From NCBI GenBank assembly GCA_012955965.1, contig JABBZI010000001.1, positions 62,001 through 126,000 of the forward strand: DNA of 64,000 bases. The letters run 5' to 3'. The DNA is from Clostridioides difficile. GTDB taxonomy: Bacteria > Bacillota > Clostridia > Peptostreptococcales > Peptostreptococcaceae. Shown here in pieces: positions 56,067-64,000 of the stretch. Position numbers and translations under genes: made by a program. Under the pieces are notes generated by a model that was given only the letters and a program-made list of their open reading frames with translations, made no database searches and had not been told where the DNA came from. Numbering within the stretch: position 1 is the stretch's first letter; each line of letters starts with the position of its first letter.

Positions 56067-57251
56067 TTATTTTTTAAATTTATCTATATAATTTATAACA
56101 GACTGACATAGTACATTTGTACCTACTAATATAGAATTTTTATCAGCTTTAAATTTAGGATTATGCCATTGATACATACAATCTTGTTCTTTGTTACCTA
56201 CTCCTAACCAGTAAAAAAATCCTGGTGCTTTTTCCATAAATATAGAAAAATCTTCTCCTCCTGTGGAAGGTATTGGATCAACTATAGCATCTTCTGAATA
56301 CAAATCACATACAGACTTATAAGCTATTGTGTACATCTCTTTACTGTTTATAACAGCTGGTAGATCAAATAAATAATCTAACTTTGCAGTTGCTTGATAT
56401 CCACGAGCTATCTCACAAACTATATTTTCTAAATTTTCAGATATTTTCTTTCGTACTTCATTACTAAAGCTTCTACATGTACCTGTCATATCTACTTTTT
56501 CTGAAATTACATTATTTGCAGTTCCTCCATTTATAGTACCTATTGATATAACAGCTGATTCTAATGGACTTATGTTTCTGCTTACTATAGTTTGAATACC
56601 CATTATAATTGCACTTGATGCTACTATAGGATCTATTGTTCTATTTGGTATACCTCCATGACCTCCAAAGCCATTTACTTCTATCCTAATAGTATCTACT
56701 GCTGCCATTAATCCACCTAACTTAACTCCTACTTTTCCACAAGGTATATCTGGGTGATTATGAAGACCAAATATAGCATCAACTTTTGGATTTTCCATTA
56801 CTCCTCTTTCAACTAGCATCTTCGCACCTTTATTGACTTCTTCTGCTGGTTGAAATATAAACTTTACATTTCCATGAAGACTATCTTTAATGTGAGACAA
56901 TACATATGCACATCCTACAAGACAAGATGTATGTATATCATGTCCACAAGCATGCATTATACCATCATATTTTGATTTGTATCCAATATCAACCTCTTCA
57001 TATATTGGTAAAGCATCAATATCTCCTCTTAATGCTACTGTAGGACCATCATATTTTCCTTTTAATAATCCTACTACTCCTGTCTCCATTCCTAGGTCTA
57101 ATATCTCTATACCTAAACTTACTAACAAATCTTTTATAGCTTTTGTAGTCCTAAATTCTTTAAAACTTAATTCGGGGTGCATATGAATATCTGTAAAAAA
57201 ATCTAAAATATCTTCTTTATACTTTTCTGAGATTAAAATAAGTTCATGCAT
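56067..57251 (-). CDS. M20 amidohydrolase (AbgA/AbgB/HipO-like)
   Basis: The 394-residue protein starts with the HPELSFKEFRT block, then ALRGDIDALP, MHACGHDIHTS (metal ligands), FQPAEEVNKGAKML (catalytic Glu pair) and GGEDFSIF with a terminal WHNPKF. It removes an acyl or aroyl group from an amino acid. With the AbgT transporter next to it, p-aminobenzoyl-glutamate or another N-acyl amino acid is a reasonable substrate. First gene of the operon; AGAGGTG precedes the ATG at 57251. Confidence 0.88.
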   Translation of the reverse strand: MHELILISEKYKEDILDFFTDIHMHPELSFKEFRTTKAIKDLLVSLGIEILDLGMETGVVGLLKGKYDGPTVALRGDIDALPIYEEVDIGYKSKYDGIMHACGHDIHTSCLVGCAYVLSHIKDSLHGNVKFIFQPAEEVNKGAKMLVERGVMENPKVDAIFGLHNHPDIPCGKVGVKLGGLMAAVDTIRIEVNGFGGHGGIPNRTIDPIVASSAIIMGIQTIVSRNISPLESAVISIGTINGGTANNVISEKVDMTGTCRSFSNEVRKKISENLENIVCEIARGYQATAKLDYLFDLPAVINSKEMYTIAYKSVCDLYSEDAIVDPIPSTGGEDFSIFMEKAPGFFYWLGVGNKEQDCMYQWHNPKFKADKNSILVGTNVLCQSVINYIDKFKK

Positions 57252-57428
57252 ACTAACACCTCTCCAAAATTTTATTTTTTTAATTTTTTTGTTAATTTAA
57301 CTACAAATTATATAAGTTACTAATATTTATAAAGATATCTTTTATAAATTTAATTTAACTTTGTTTATATTTATATTTTACTACATTATTTTAATTAAAT
57401 ATATTATCATATCTTGCAATTTATTTAA

Positions 57429-57443
57429 CTATTTTGACTTTTT
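57429..57443 (-). promoter_or_regulatory. Core copy of the shared upstream element
   Basis: The 15-base core AAAAAGTCAAAATAG on the minus strand is identical to the centre of the 32-bp element before serS. It lies about 180 bases upstream of the M20 gene. The flanks differ and the promoter behind it is not in the same register, so this copy is weaker. Confidence 0.45.
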
Positions 57444-57496
57444 CAATTAAGATTATATGAAAAATTTCTTTAACTAGAAACTATTAATGAGTTCCT

Positions 57497-58585
57497 CTAT
57501 TCCTGACTTTGTGTTGATTTTTCTCTACATGTAATTGCTTTATACACCATGCAAACTAAAATTAAAAGTCCCATATAACCTGTATATGGATATAAAACAT
57601 TTACTAGTTTACCAAATGGTAAAAAACCACCTATACAAGCCAAAATAGCTATTACTGTTGTTACAAGTTTAAATTTAGGGTGTTCATCTTCAACTATTCT
57701 ATTAGTTACAGACCATAAAAGTGGAACAGCTGTTGTATAAATACCTAATATAAGTGCAACTGAGAAAAATACACCTACAATAGGAGCTATATTATCTGCT
57801 AAATAAAGTGATGGTATTTCTTTCATATATAGATTTCCTATATCTGAAATCATAGCTAGATACATAACTATTCCAGCAGTCATAAATACTACTCCACCTA
57901 ATAGTCCTCCCCAGAAAGCATCCTTTTTACTTTCAATCGAAGCTCCCATACCTGTTAAAAAGACAATCATTACAATAATATTTAATGTATTGTATATTAC
58001 ACCTGAAACTATTGGACTTCCTGATGCTTTTGTAACTTCAATATTCTTCATAGCTTCTCCAACCATGGATAATCCATCTAAATGCTTGAATAAGCTTATT
58101 AACCCAACAGCAATTGTAAATACTGCTATTACTGGTCCAATACGCCCAAGTATACCTACTAATTTTTCTAGACCCATAGACACTGTAATTAGTGTAGCAA
58201 TAGCCATTAAAACTCTTCCCAAATAAGGATTTATGCCATAATATTCAGTTAAAGTTGAGCCTGCTCCTGAAATCATTACTATAAGAATTCCAAATAAAAA
58301 GATTGGGCTAAACCATTCATAAAATTTTCCTAAAATCTTTCCACAATAAAAGGTGTAAATTCTTGTTGGTTCTTTAAGCTTTAATTCTCTACCTCTAGTT
58401 ATAACTTCAGCACCAAGAAATGAAAATAACACCATTGATATTAATGCTCCAACTAGACCCATATAACCTTGGGAGGCGAAAAATTGGAGTATTTCTTGAC
58501 CTGTAGCAAAACCAGAACCAATTGCTGTTGCTAAATAAGCCCCTGCAATACAGATAATATTTTTCACATTCACTTTGTCTGACAT
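57497..58585 (-). CDS. YkvI-type membrane transporter
   Basis: The 362-residue protein has about ten helices, starting IICIAGAYLATAIGSGFATGQEILQFF, the typical first helix of YkvI proteins within the amino-acid/sodium symporter fold. Later segments ETYGI-like YYGINPYLGRVL and VPLLWSVTNRIVEDEHPKFK follow the family. The substrate is probably an amino acid but is unproved. It has its own promoter (58810-58838) with the shared 32-bp element and a cre-like palindrome in its leader. Confidence 0.78.
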   Translation of the reverse strand: MSDKVNVKNIICIAGAYLATAIGSGFATGQEILQFFASQGYMGLVGALISMVLFSFLGAEVITRGRELKLKEPTRIYTFYCGKILGKFYEWFSPIFLFGILIVMISGAGSTLTEYYGINPYLGRVLMAIATLITVSMGLEKLVGILGRIGPVIAVFTIAVGLISLFKHLDGLSMVGEAMKNIEVTKASGSPIVSGVIYNTLNIIVMIVFLTGMGASIESKKDAFWGGLLGGVVFMTAGIVMYLAMISDIGNLYMKEIPSLYLADNIAPIVGVFFSVALILGIYTTAVPLLWSVTNRIVEDEHPKFKLVTTVIAILACIGGFLPFGKLVNVLYPYTGYMGLLILVCMVYKAITCREKSTQSQE

Positions 58586-58779
58586 ATTAAATTACCTCCA
58601 TTATAAAGTTACCTTCCTTAACAAATATAAATTCCCAGTAAATTAAATGAAAATTCTGTCTTTTTTGAATAGTATTTGATTTACTTTTTTTATTTTGTAT
58701 ATCTTTTTATTTTTACTTATATATATTTTTTTATATAAATAGGTACAGCTTTTATAAGGTTTAATGTTATTAAATATGT

Positions 58780-58793
58780 TTAAAGCGCTTTAA
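58780..58793. promoter_or_regulatory. Perfect palindrome resembling a CcpA cre site
   Basis: TTAAAGCGCTTTAA is a perfect 14-bp palindrome in the YkvI leader, about 20 bases downstream of its -10 box. It keeps the AAAGCGCTTT core of catabolite-response elements but lacks the usual outer G and C. CcpA repression of the YkvI gene is therefore possible. Confidence 0.45.
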
Positions 58794-58809
58794 TTTTTTC
58801 TATAATTAA

Positions 58810-58838
58810 AGTATACTTATTCAGACACACTCAAACAA
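58810..58838 (-). promoter_or_regulatory. YkvI gene promoter
   Basis: TTGTTT (58833-58838) and TATACT (58810-58815) are 17 bases apart on the minus strand. The weak -35 box overlaps the end of the 32-bp element, a class II activator arrangement. Confidence 0.6.
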
Positions 58839-58867
58839 TTATCTATATTGACTTTTTATTTATCAAT
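58836..58867 (-). repeat. Shared 32-bp upstream element, copy A (YkvI)
   Basis: This 32-bp sequence is 31/32 identical to 62904-62935 while its flanks are unrelated. It contains TTATC twice, 21 bases apart (two helical turns), like AraC-type half-sites. It begins two bases after the stop codon of the AraC-type response regulator gene and ends in the -35 box of the YkvI promoter. Confidence 0.75.
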
Positions 58868-58868
58868 T

Positions 58869-59567
58869 TCAATTTTTAGTATTCAATTTATATACTTTGG
58901 GAGTCATTCCTTTTTCTATCTTAAAGTTTTTGTAAAAATTATTTAGACTATTGTAACCAACCATTTCTGCAATCTCATTTATACTTTTTGTAGTATTTTC
59001 AAGTAACTCAATTGATTTTTCTATTCTTATATGATTTAAATATGATATAAAAGTTGTATTCAAATTACTTTTAAAAATCCTAGATATATTGGATGGATTA
59101 GTTAAAAACAATTTGGCACAATCATTTAGCTTTAAATCCTTACTATAATTTAAGTTTATATACTCTAGGATTTCATTCAATAAATTATTATTCGTATATT
59201 GATAACCAATAATATTTTCTACAGACTTATTAAACTCATTCATGTCTAATGGTTTAAGGAGTATATCTTTCACATTTAATCTCAAGGCTTTTTGTGCATA
59301 TTCAAAATAATTAAAAGCAGTTATTACCACAAAGTTTATTTTTTTAGATAGATGAGATGTTTTTTCTATTACTTCTAACCCGTTATATATTGGCATTTGA
59401 ATATCTATAAATACTATGTCTGGCTCTAAATCAATTATTTTATCTACTGCTTCATCACCAGATGTTGCTTTACCAACAATCTTTATTGGCATATCTTTCA
59501 TTTCTATAAAGTGCGTTATTATTTTTAAAATAGCTTCTTCATCATCTATTATTAGTGCTCTTCTCAT
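58869..59567 (-). CDS. Response regulator, REC plus AraC-type DNA-binding domain
   Basis: The 232-residue protein has a receiver domain (1-120) with the acidic pair in ALIIDDEEA, phospho-Asp in IVFIDIQMP (about 55), Thr in VVITAFNYFEYAQKA and the Lys of LLKPLD. The C-terminal AraC domain (about 135-228) has LNDCAKLFLTNPSNISRIFK and INEIAEMVGYNSLNNFYKNFKIEKGMTPKVYKL. Its kinase gene is immediately upstream. The 32-bp elements before YkvI and serS are good candidates for its binding sites. Confidence 0.9.
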   Translation of the reverse strand: MRRALIIDDEEAILKIITHFIEMKDMPIKIVGKATSGDEAVDKIIDLEPDIVFIDIQMPIYNGLEVIEKTSHLSKKINFVVITAFNYFEYAQKALRLNVKDILLKPLDMNEFNKSVENIIGYQYTNNNLLNEILEYINLNYSKDLKLNDCAKLFLTNPSNISRIFKSNLNTTFISYLNHIRIEKSIELLENTTKSINEIAEMVGYNSLNNFYKNFKIEKGMTPKVYKLNTKN

Positions 59568-59680
59568 GAGAATTCCTCCCTTTTAGCTTAATAATATAAA
59601 AAAGTAAGATATATAAAACAACATAAAAACATTTAATATATTTCTTAACATTTATAAAACTTATTAATTTTAGATAAGCT

Positions 59681-61186
59681 CTATACATATTCCTTACAAT
59701 TTTCAATAGGAATTTTAATCATTATGTAAATCCCCTCTTTATCACTTGATTTTATATCCATGACAAAATCGTTCCCATATGCAGACATAAATTTTGTATA
59801 TATTAAAGACAATCCATGACCATTATTACTATGAATACCCGCCTTTATTTTGTCTATACTATTTTCATCTAAAATAGTTCCATTATTATGAATTTCTATA
59901 ATAGCATAATCAGAATCTAGCCTTGCAACTATTTCGACTCTTTTTTCTGTATCAATATCTCTAAATCCATGTGTAAAAGCATTTTCTACAATAGGCTGAA
60001 TAAAGTTAAAAGGTACAGAAATATTATATAACTCCTTAGGAATAAGATAATTTACTTTAAGTGCATCTCCATAGCGTAATTTCTGTAAGTTTAAATAATT
60101 TTTAATATATAATATTTCTGATTCTAGTTCTACAAAGCGTAAATCAGACCTCATTGTATATCTGAACATTTTAGATAAATCTATTATTGCACTATATAAA
60201 TCATAACTACCATCATCAAGTGCTATACTTGCCATTGAATTTAGGGTATTAAATAAAAAATGATGATTTATTCTTAAATTAGTAACCATGTCTTGAGCTA
60301 CCTTTAAATTCATTTCAAGTTGCTCTCCATAATGATATGTTCTTGCAATAGTCTTCTCTTTTTCTTGTAAATCCTTTCTTATGTCATTGAATGAACAAAA
60401 ATTTATTATATTTTTAGATATTTGCTTTAAGAGACGCTTTATACTTCTAGCAGCACCCTCTGGTATATCATATAAATTACTATGTGTTGTATCTAAATTT
60501 AAATCAGATAATAATACATATCCACCCCTTATAACACCTATACTATTGTTTTTATATAGTATTGGAATATTATATATTGTTATCCCATACTTACATACAA
60601 ATTGGTTACTACTTTTTTGATTCATACAATCACAATTTTGAGGAAATTTCATAGGATTACATTTTTCAAAACAAAATAAAGGGAAATAAGGATTTTTTAA
60701 AACTATATTCCATGAGTCATCGTATATAATTAATGGAATTTTGAATGGGTCTATAAATTGACCACGAATTGATTCTATTGCTGCATATAAATTTAAAGTG
60801 CTTTCGCTATAATTTATTAAAGTTTTCTTCAGATAATTATTAGGATTAATATCTATAACTTCACTTTCTCCTACATCATTTACATTATTTGAAACAATAA
60901 GTTCTTTTATGGGCCTATCACCTGTATTTATAGTTTCATGTGTACTACCAGATTCTATATAAAAAATCATCCCTTGATAAAATGGCTTCCATACTCCATT
61001 TATGATATACAAACCTTCCCCTTCTAAAATATATATCATCTGTTCTTGACCATAATGAACATGATTAAAGTGTTTTTTCCCTTGCATAGTTACTGCAATA
61101 TATATATTCATAGCTTGCTTCGGATTATTTTCATCATAAGTATGTTTCCATTCAATATATCCCCACTCTGTCTTTTGAATTTTCAT
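59681..61186 (-). CDS. Cupin-PocR-LytS-type sensor histidine kinase
   Basis: The 501-residue soluble kinase starts with a cupin (about 20-105, GQEQMIYILEGEGLYIING and IESGSTHETINTG). A PocR-like domain with a cysteine cluster (CFEKC, NCDC, VCKYG; about 170-210) follows, then a His_kinase domain with phospho-His in INHHFLFNTLNSM (about 310), and an HATPase with VENAFTHGF and NGHGLSLI. No membrane segment is seen, so it senses a cytoplasmic small molecule. It pairs with the AraC-type regulator downstream. Confidence 0.85.
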   Translation of the reverse strand: MKIQKTEWGYIEWKHTYDENNPKQAMNIYIAVTMQGKKHFNHVHYGQEQMIYILEGEGLYIINGVWKPFYQGMIFYIESGSTHETINTGDRPIKELIVSNNVNDVGESEVIDINPNNYLKKTLINYSESTLNLYAAIESIRGQFIDPFKIPLIIYDDSWNIVLKNPYFPLFCFEKCNPMKFPQNCDCMNQKSSNQFVCKYGITIYNIPILYKNNSIGVIRGGYVLLSDLNLDTTHSNLYDIPEGAARSIKRLLKQISKNIINFCSFNDIRKDLQEKEKTIARTYHYGEQLEMNLKVAQDMVTNLRINHHFLFNTLNSMASIALDDGSYDLYSAIIDLSKMFRYTMRSDLRFVELESEILYIKNYLNLQKLRYGDALKVNYLIPKELYNISVPFNFIQPIVENAFTHGFRDIDTEKRVEIVARLDSDYAIIEIHNNGTILDENSIDKIKAGIHSNNGHGLSLIYTKFMSAYGNDFVMDIKSSDKEGIYIMIKIPIENCKEYV

Positions 61187-61245
61187 AAAAGATTCCTTTC
61201 TGATTGTAAATTATTTATATTTATTTCTCAATAAATATAGTAAAT

Positions 61246-61314
61246 AAAAAAGTGTACATACTCTTTCATATGATAGCTTACTATATCAATATTCATTAGT
61301 TTGTACACTTTTTT
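61246..61314. terminator. Terminator between serS and the kinase gene
   Basis: AAAAAAGTGTACA pairs with TGTACACTTTTTT around a long loop. The minus-strand reading ends in a T run, 67 bases after the serS stop codon, so serS is monocistronic. Confidence 0.75.
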
Positions 61315-61380
61315 ATATTCATTATTATTTTTTAATTGATTCTAGTTTATTGTATTATTCAAAAGTACATAATTTGACCC

Positions 61381-62652
61381 TTATCTAATAATAGAAACTC
61401 CCATATATGGTCTCAAAACTTCTGGAACAACTACAGAGCCATCCTCTTGTTGATAATTTTCCAATATAGCTGCAACACTTCTTCCAATAGCTAATCCAGA
61501 GCCATTTAATGTATGTGCATATTCAGCTTTAGAATCTTTATCTCTTTTAAATCTTATTCCTGCTCTTCTAGCTTGGAAATCTTCACAGTTTGAACAAGAT
61601 GAAATCTCAACATATCTATTATAGCTTGGCATCCAAACTTCTACATCATATTTAAAAGAAGCCGTAAATCCTAAATCACCTGTACATATCTTCACTACTC
61701 TATATGGTAATTTCAATAATTGTAGCATTGTTTCGGCATTGTTAGTAAGCTTTTCTAACTCATTGTAAGATTCTTCTGGTGCTACTATTTTAACCATTTC
61801 TACTTTGTTAAATTGATGTTGTCTTACCAATCCTCTTGTATCTCTTCCAGCAGAACCAGCTTCTGACCTAAAGCATGGAGTATAGGCCGTATAATTTATT
61901 GGTAATTGTTCAAATTTAAGTATTTCATTAGCATGTATATTGGTCAAAGGAACTTCTGATGTTGGAATTAGAAAATAGTCAAGTCCTTCTATTTTAAACA
62001 TATCTTCTTCAAACTTAGGTAATTGCCCTGTACCTAGAAAACTATTTCTATTTGCCATAAATGGTGGAATAACCTCTGTATATCCATTAACAGTTGTATT
62101 TGTATCTAAATAAAAATTTAATAAAGCTCTTTCTAATCTAGCTCCTAATCCTCTATAAAGAGTAAATCTTGAACCAGTTATTTTACCTGCTGTTTCAAAG
62201 TCAAGTATACCTAGTTCTGTTCCTATTTCCCAATGAGCTTTAGATTTAAAGACAAAATTAGTAGTATCTCCCCAAGTTCTTACCTCAACATTATCTTCAT
62301 CAGTTTCACCTTGTGGAACTTCTGGATGTGGCACATTTGGGATTCTCATCAATAGATATTCCATCTTATCTTCTACTTCTTTGAGATTTTGGTCTATAAT
62401 TTTAATCTTATCAGATAACTCTTTTAACTTAGCCTTTTCGTTTTCTACATCTTTACCTTCTTTTATAAGATTTGGTATATTTTTAGATGATGTATTTAAT
62501 TCATTTTTCATGACTTCAACTTCTTGAAGTATTTTTCTTCTTTCATCATCTAGCTTAACTACTTCATCAAGACTAAAGGCTTTTTCACCTCTTCTTTCCA
62601 TAGCTTTTTTTATACAATCTAAATTTTCTCTTATTCTTTTTATATCAAGCAT
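61381..62652 (-). CDS. serS: Seryl-tRNA synthetase (probable second copy)
   Basis: The 423-residue class II synthetase is full length: N-terminal coiled-coil arm (about 30-100), [13 protein letters not shown], motif 2 with [25 protein letters not shown], and motif 3 [18 protein letters not shown]. All catalytic residues I can check are intact. C. difficile has, as I recall, another serS near the origin, so this would be serS2. No T-box leader is visible; instead its promoter carries the shared 32-bp element, linking it to the adjacent two-component system. Confidence 0.93.
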   Translation of the reverse strand: MLDIKRIRENLDCIKKAMERRGEKAFSLDEVVKLDDERRKILQEVEVMKNELNTSSKNIPNLIKEGKDVENEKAKLKELSDKIKIIDQNLKEVEDKMEYLLMRIPNVPHPEVPQGETDEDNVEVRTWGDTTNFVFKSKAHWEIGTELGILDFETAGKITGSRFTLYRGLGARLERALLNFYLDTNTTVNGYTEVIPPFMANRNSFLGTGQLPKFEEDMFKIEGLDYFLIPTSEVPLTNIHANEILKFEQLPINYTAYTPCFRSEAGSAGRDTRGLVRQHQFNKVEMVKIVAPEESYNELEKLTNNAETMLQLLKLPYRVVKICTGDLGFTASFKYDVEVWMPSYNRYVEISSCSNCEDFQARRAGIRFKRDKDSKAEYAHTLNGSGLAIGRSVAAILENYQQEDGSVVVPEVLRPYMGVSIIR

Positions 62653-62877
62653 TTTTTCCTCCTCAGTACTTAAGATTGGATGTTGTCTCTTAATCTCAAA
62701 TAATTTTGATAATATATTTCTGTCTGAGGTTAAGAAATCTTTTTTTGTTTTATCCGAACCTATTTATTTTTTTCATTTATTTAGTTATATTTTACTCACT
62801 TTTTTATACATTGTCAAATTATATTTAATTAAATTAATATAATTTAACTTTTATTCGCTATTTCTATAATTAACTTC
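62653..62877 (-). other. Leader region of serS
   Basis: The transcript from the promoter at 62878-62906 has a leader of about 215 bases. It contains an 11-bp stem TCTTAACCTCA/TGAGATTAAGA (62688-62735, one mismatch) near the start codon but no T-box consensus and no T run on the minus strand. No other gene is visible between 62653 and 63021. Confidence 0.4.
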
Positions 62878-62906
62878 ATTATAATTATATCAATTTTGCT
62901 AATCAA
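62878..62906 (-). promoter_or_regulatory. serS promoter
   Basis: TTGATT (62901-62906) and TATAAT (62878-62883) are 17 bases apart on the minus strand. The -35 overlaps the end of the 32-bp element at exactly the same register as in the YkvI promoter. Confidence 0.65.
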
Positions 62907-62935
62907 TTATCTATTTTGACTTTTTATTTATCAAT
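62904..62935 (-). repeat. Shared 32-bp upstream element, copy B (serS)
   Basis: This copy is identical to 58836-58867 at 31 of 32 positions. It stands between the divergent serS and XRE-cupin genes. On the plus strand its TTGACT also serves as the -35 box of the XRE promoter, so a protein bound here could affect both genes. Confidence 0.75.
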
Positions 62936-62945
62936 CTTATATAAT
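62916..62945 (+). promoter_or_regulatory. XRE-cupin gene promoter
   Basis: TTGACT (62916-62921) and TATAAT (62940-62945) are 18 bases apart on the plus strand, about 75 bases before the ATG at 63022. The -35 lies inside the 32-bp element. Confidence 0.6.
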
Positions 62946-63021
62946 TATTCGCTTTTATATAAATTTTTTTGCCTTATGATATAATTTTCTATATATCATT
63001 TATTTTGATAGGAGGATTTAA

Positions 63022-63564
63022 ATGAACGATTCAAGTATAGGTAATAAATTGACTTTATGTAGAAAAAAAAAGAATCTCAGTATAAAAGACTTGTCTAAAC
63101 TAACTAAAGTTACACCTTCATTAATAAGTCAAATTGAAAAAGGAAGTGTAAATCCATCCATAAGTTTTTTAAAATCAATTTCAAATGCTTTAGATGTACC
63201 ATTAGTCAATTTTTTTATTCCTTCTATAGATAATTTAGAGCTAATTGTGAGAAATAATCAAAGAAGAATATTAATTATGCCAGACTCAAAAGATATTTTA
63301 TATGAAATGTTATCAAACAATCCACTTAATGAATTTGAGTTTGCCATTATGAACTTAGCTCCTAAATCTTATTGTAAAGAAAAAAATGGCCATGATGGAG
63401 ATGAAGTTGCATATATTCTTAAAGGAAGTGTCCAACTTAGCTTAGAAGATGATATATTCCAGCTAAATGAAGGGGATAGTGTCAAAATTCCCTTTGGCAT
63501 GAGACATCAATGGGGAAATCCTAATGAAATTGAAAGTAAAGTAATATACATAGTTGTTTCATAA
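63022..63564 (+). CDS. XRE family regulator with C-terminal cupin
   Basis: The 180-residue protein has an N-terminal helix-turn-helix (residues 8-62, LCRKKKNLSIKDLSKLTKVTPSLISQIEKGSVNPSI) and a C-terminal cupin (about 105-178, HDGDEVAYILKGSVQLSL and MRHQWGNPNE). Such proteins sense small molecules and often repress amino-acid or polyamine catabolism genes. It is divergent from serS. GGAGG precedes the ATG. Target and ligand are unknown. Confidence 0.87.
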   Translation: MNDSSIGNKLTLCRKKKNLSIKDLSKLTKVTPSLISQIEKGSVNPSISFLKSISNALDVPLVNFFIPSIDNLELIVRNNQRRILIMPDSKDILYEMLSNNPLNEFEFAIMNLAPKSYCKEKNGHDGDEVAYILKGSVQLSLEDDIFQLNEGDSVKIPFGMRHQWGNPNEIESKVIYIVVS

Positions 63565-63626
63565 ACTATTATTTACTTGATTATCTGACCTACTACATAG
63601 ATAGCTCAATAGATTGATATTTGTTT

Positions 63627-63716
63627 AAGAAGGTAGAATTAATAAAATTACACTGCTAAATCTTTAATCTAATAAATCGTTGATTTAACTATAATTTTAT
63701 TTAGTTCTACCTCTTT
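63627..63716. terminator. Large bidirectional terminator
   Basis: AAGAAGGTAGAATTAATAAAA pairs imperfectly with its complement around a loop of about 45 bases between convergent genes. Confidence 0.6.
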
Positions 63717-63764
63717 ATTATTTAAGTCTATTTTTATATAGTAACAATCTCATATAACTTTCCT

Positions 63765-64000
63765 CTATTCTAAAGAATATAATGCTTCTCCTTCTCTTAT
63801 AGTCTTTAGTACTTTAATATCTTTTATTTTCATAGGGTCGATTGTAAGTGGATTTTCATCTAATATTATCAAATTAGCTAATTTACCTTCTTTAATTGAA
63901 CCTTTTTTATCTTCTTCAAAATATTGATATGCTGCATTTATAGTAATACCCTTCAAAGCATCTAATGGACTTATCTTTTCATTTTCTCCTATTTGCACAC
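63765..64000 (-). CDS. Amidohydrolase family protein, C-terminal part (cut by window edge)
   Basis: The last 78 residues read ISPLDALKGITINAAYQYFEEDKKGSIKEGKLANLIILDENPL, the typical C-terminal end of the YtcJ-like amidohydrolase-3 family, where the chain returns to the small beta domain. The start and the metal-binding residues lie beyond the window, so substrate and integrity cannot be judged. Confidence 0.8.
   Translation of the reverse strand, partial: VQIGENEKISPLDALKGITINAAYQYFEEDKKGSIKEGKLANLIILDENPLTIDPMKIKDIKVLKTIREGEALYSLE

Noticed and set aside
62688-62750. Plus-strand terminator (stem followed by TTTTTTT)
   Set aside because: No plus-strand gene lies upstream that it could end, so the T run is probably incidental to the serS leader.
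62653-62880. T-box riboswitch before serS
   Set aside because: No T-box sequence (AGGGTGGNACCGCG-like) or minus-strand terminator is present; only a simple stem at 62688-62735.

Overview
The window is AT-rich Firmicutes DNA that I assign with high confidence to Clostridioides difficile. The strongest evidence is the pair at 29.4-33.4 kb: the secreted Pro-Pro endopeptidase PPEP-1 (Zmp1, CD2830 in strain 630, recalled) and its sortase-anchored substrate adhesin (CD2831), each behind a c-di-GMP riboswitch of a different class. Codon use, strong AGGAGG-type ribosome sites, frequent TTG/GTG starts and hairpin-plus-T terminators agree with this. Most genes lie on the minus strand.

Layout. 0-5 kb: housekeeping genes tgt (5' end only), a PsiE-like membrane protein, queA, ruvB, ruvA, ruvC and a BofC-like protein; a cluster of DnaA-box-like sequences sits between queA and ruvB. 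5-13 kb: small DUF1540 and membrane proteins, then a four-carbon acid-sugar cluster (kinase, GntP permease, dehydrogenase) facing its FCD-type GntR regulator. 13-17 kb: a heterodimeric multidrug ABC exporter of BmrCD type, preceded by an operator, a terminator and a seven-codon reading frame inside the terminator stem, which together look like a translation-coupled attenuator. 17-29 kb: D-threonine aldolase-like enzyme, a YjiG/YjiH-like pair with an M20 peptidase and an unusual divergent regulator, a MerR-DUF1648 regulator, a MarR/old-yellow-enzyme/flavodoxin operon in which the last gene carries an in-frame stop, an aminotransferase and a DMT exporter.

29-34 kb is the c-di-GMP-controlled adhesion switch: a type I riboswitch (expected OFF) on the protease and a type II riboswitch (expected ON) on the adhesin, with matching promoters. 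34-42.6 kb holds a CDF metal exporter, a lipoprotein esterase, a polysaccharide deacetylase, a LysR/YbaK divergent pair and a P-type Ca2+ ATPase. 42.7-52.8 kb appears to be one long operon: two TPR-GGDEF diguanylate cyclases, a GGDEF-EAL phosphodiesterase and a complete oligopeptide ABC transporter, which physically joins c-di-GMP turnover to peptide uptake.

53-63 kb holds a set of apparently co-regulated genes: an M20 amidohydrolase, an AbgT transporter and an active-site-altered serine hydroxymethyltransferase paralogue; a YkvI-type transporter; a two-component system with a cupin-PocR-LytS kinase and an AraC-type regulator; and a seryl-tRNA synthetase. A 32-bp element (31/32 identical) lies at the same position, touching the -35 box, in front of both the YkvI gene and serS, and its 15-bp core recurs upstream of the M20 operon. 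This shared element is the most promising undescribed signal in the window. An XRE-cupin regulator and the 3' part of an amidohydrolase end the window.
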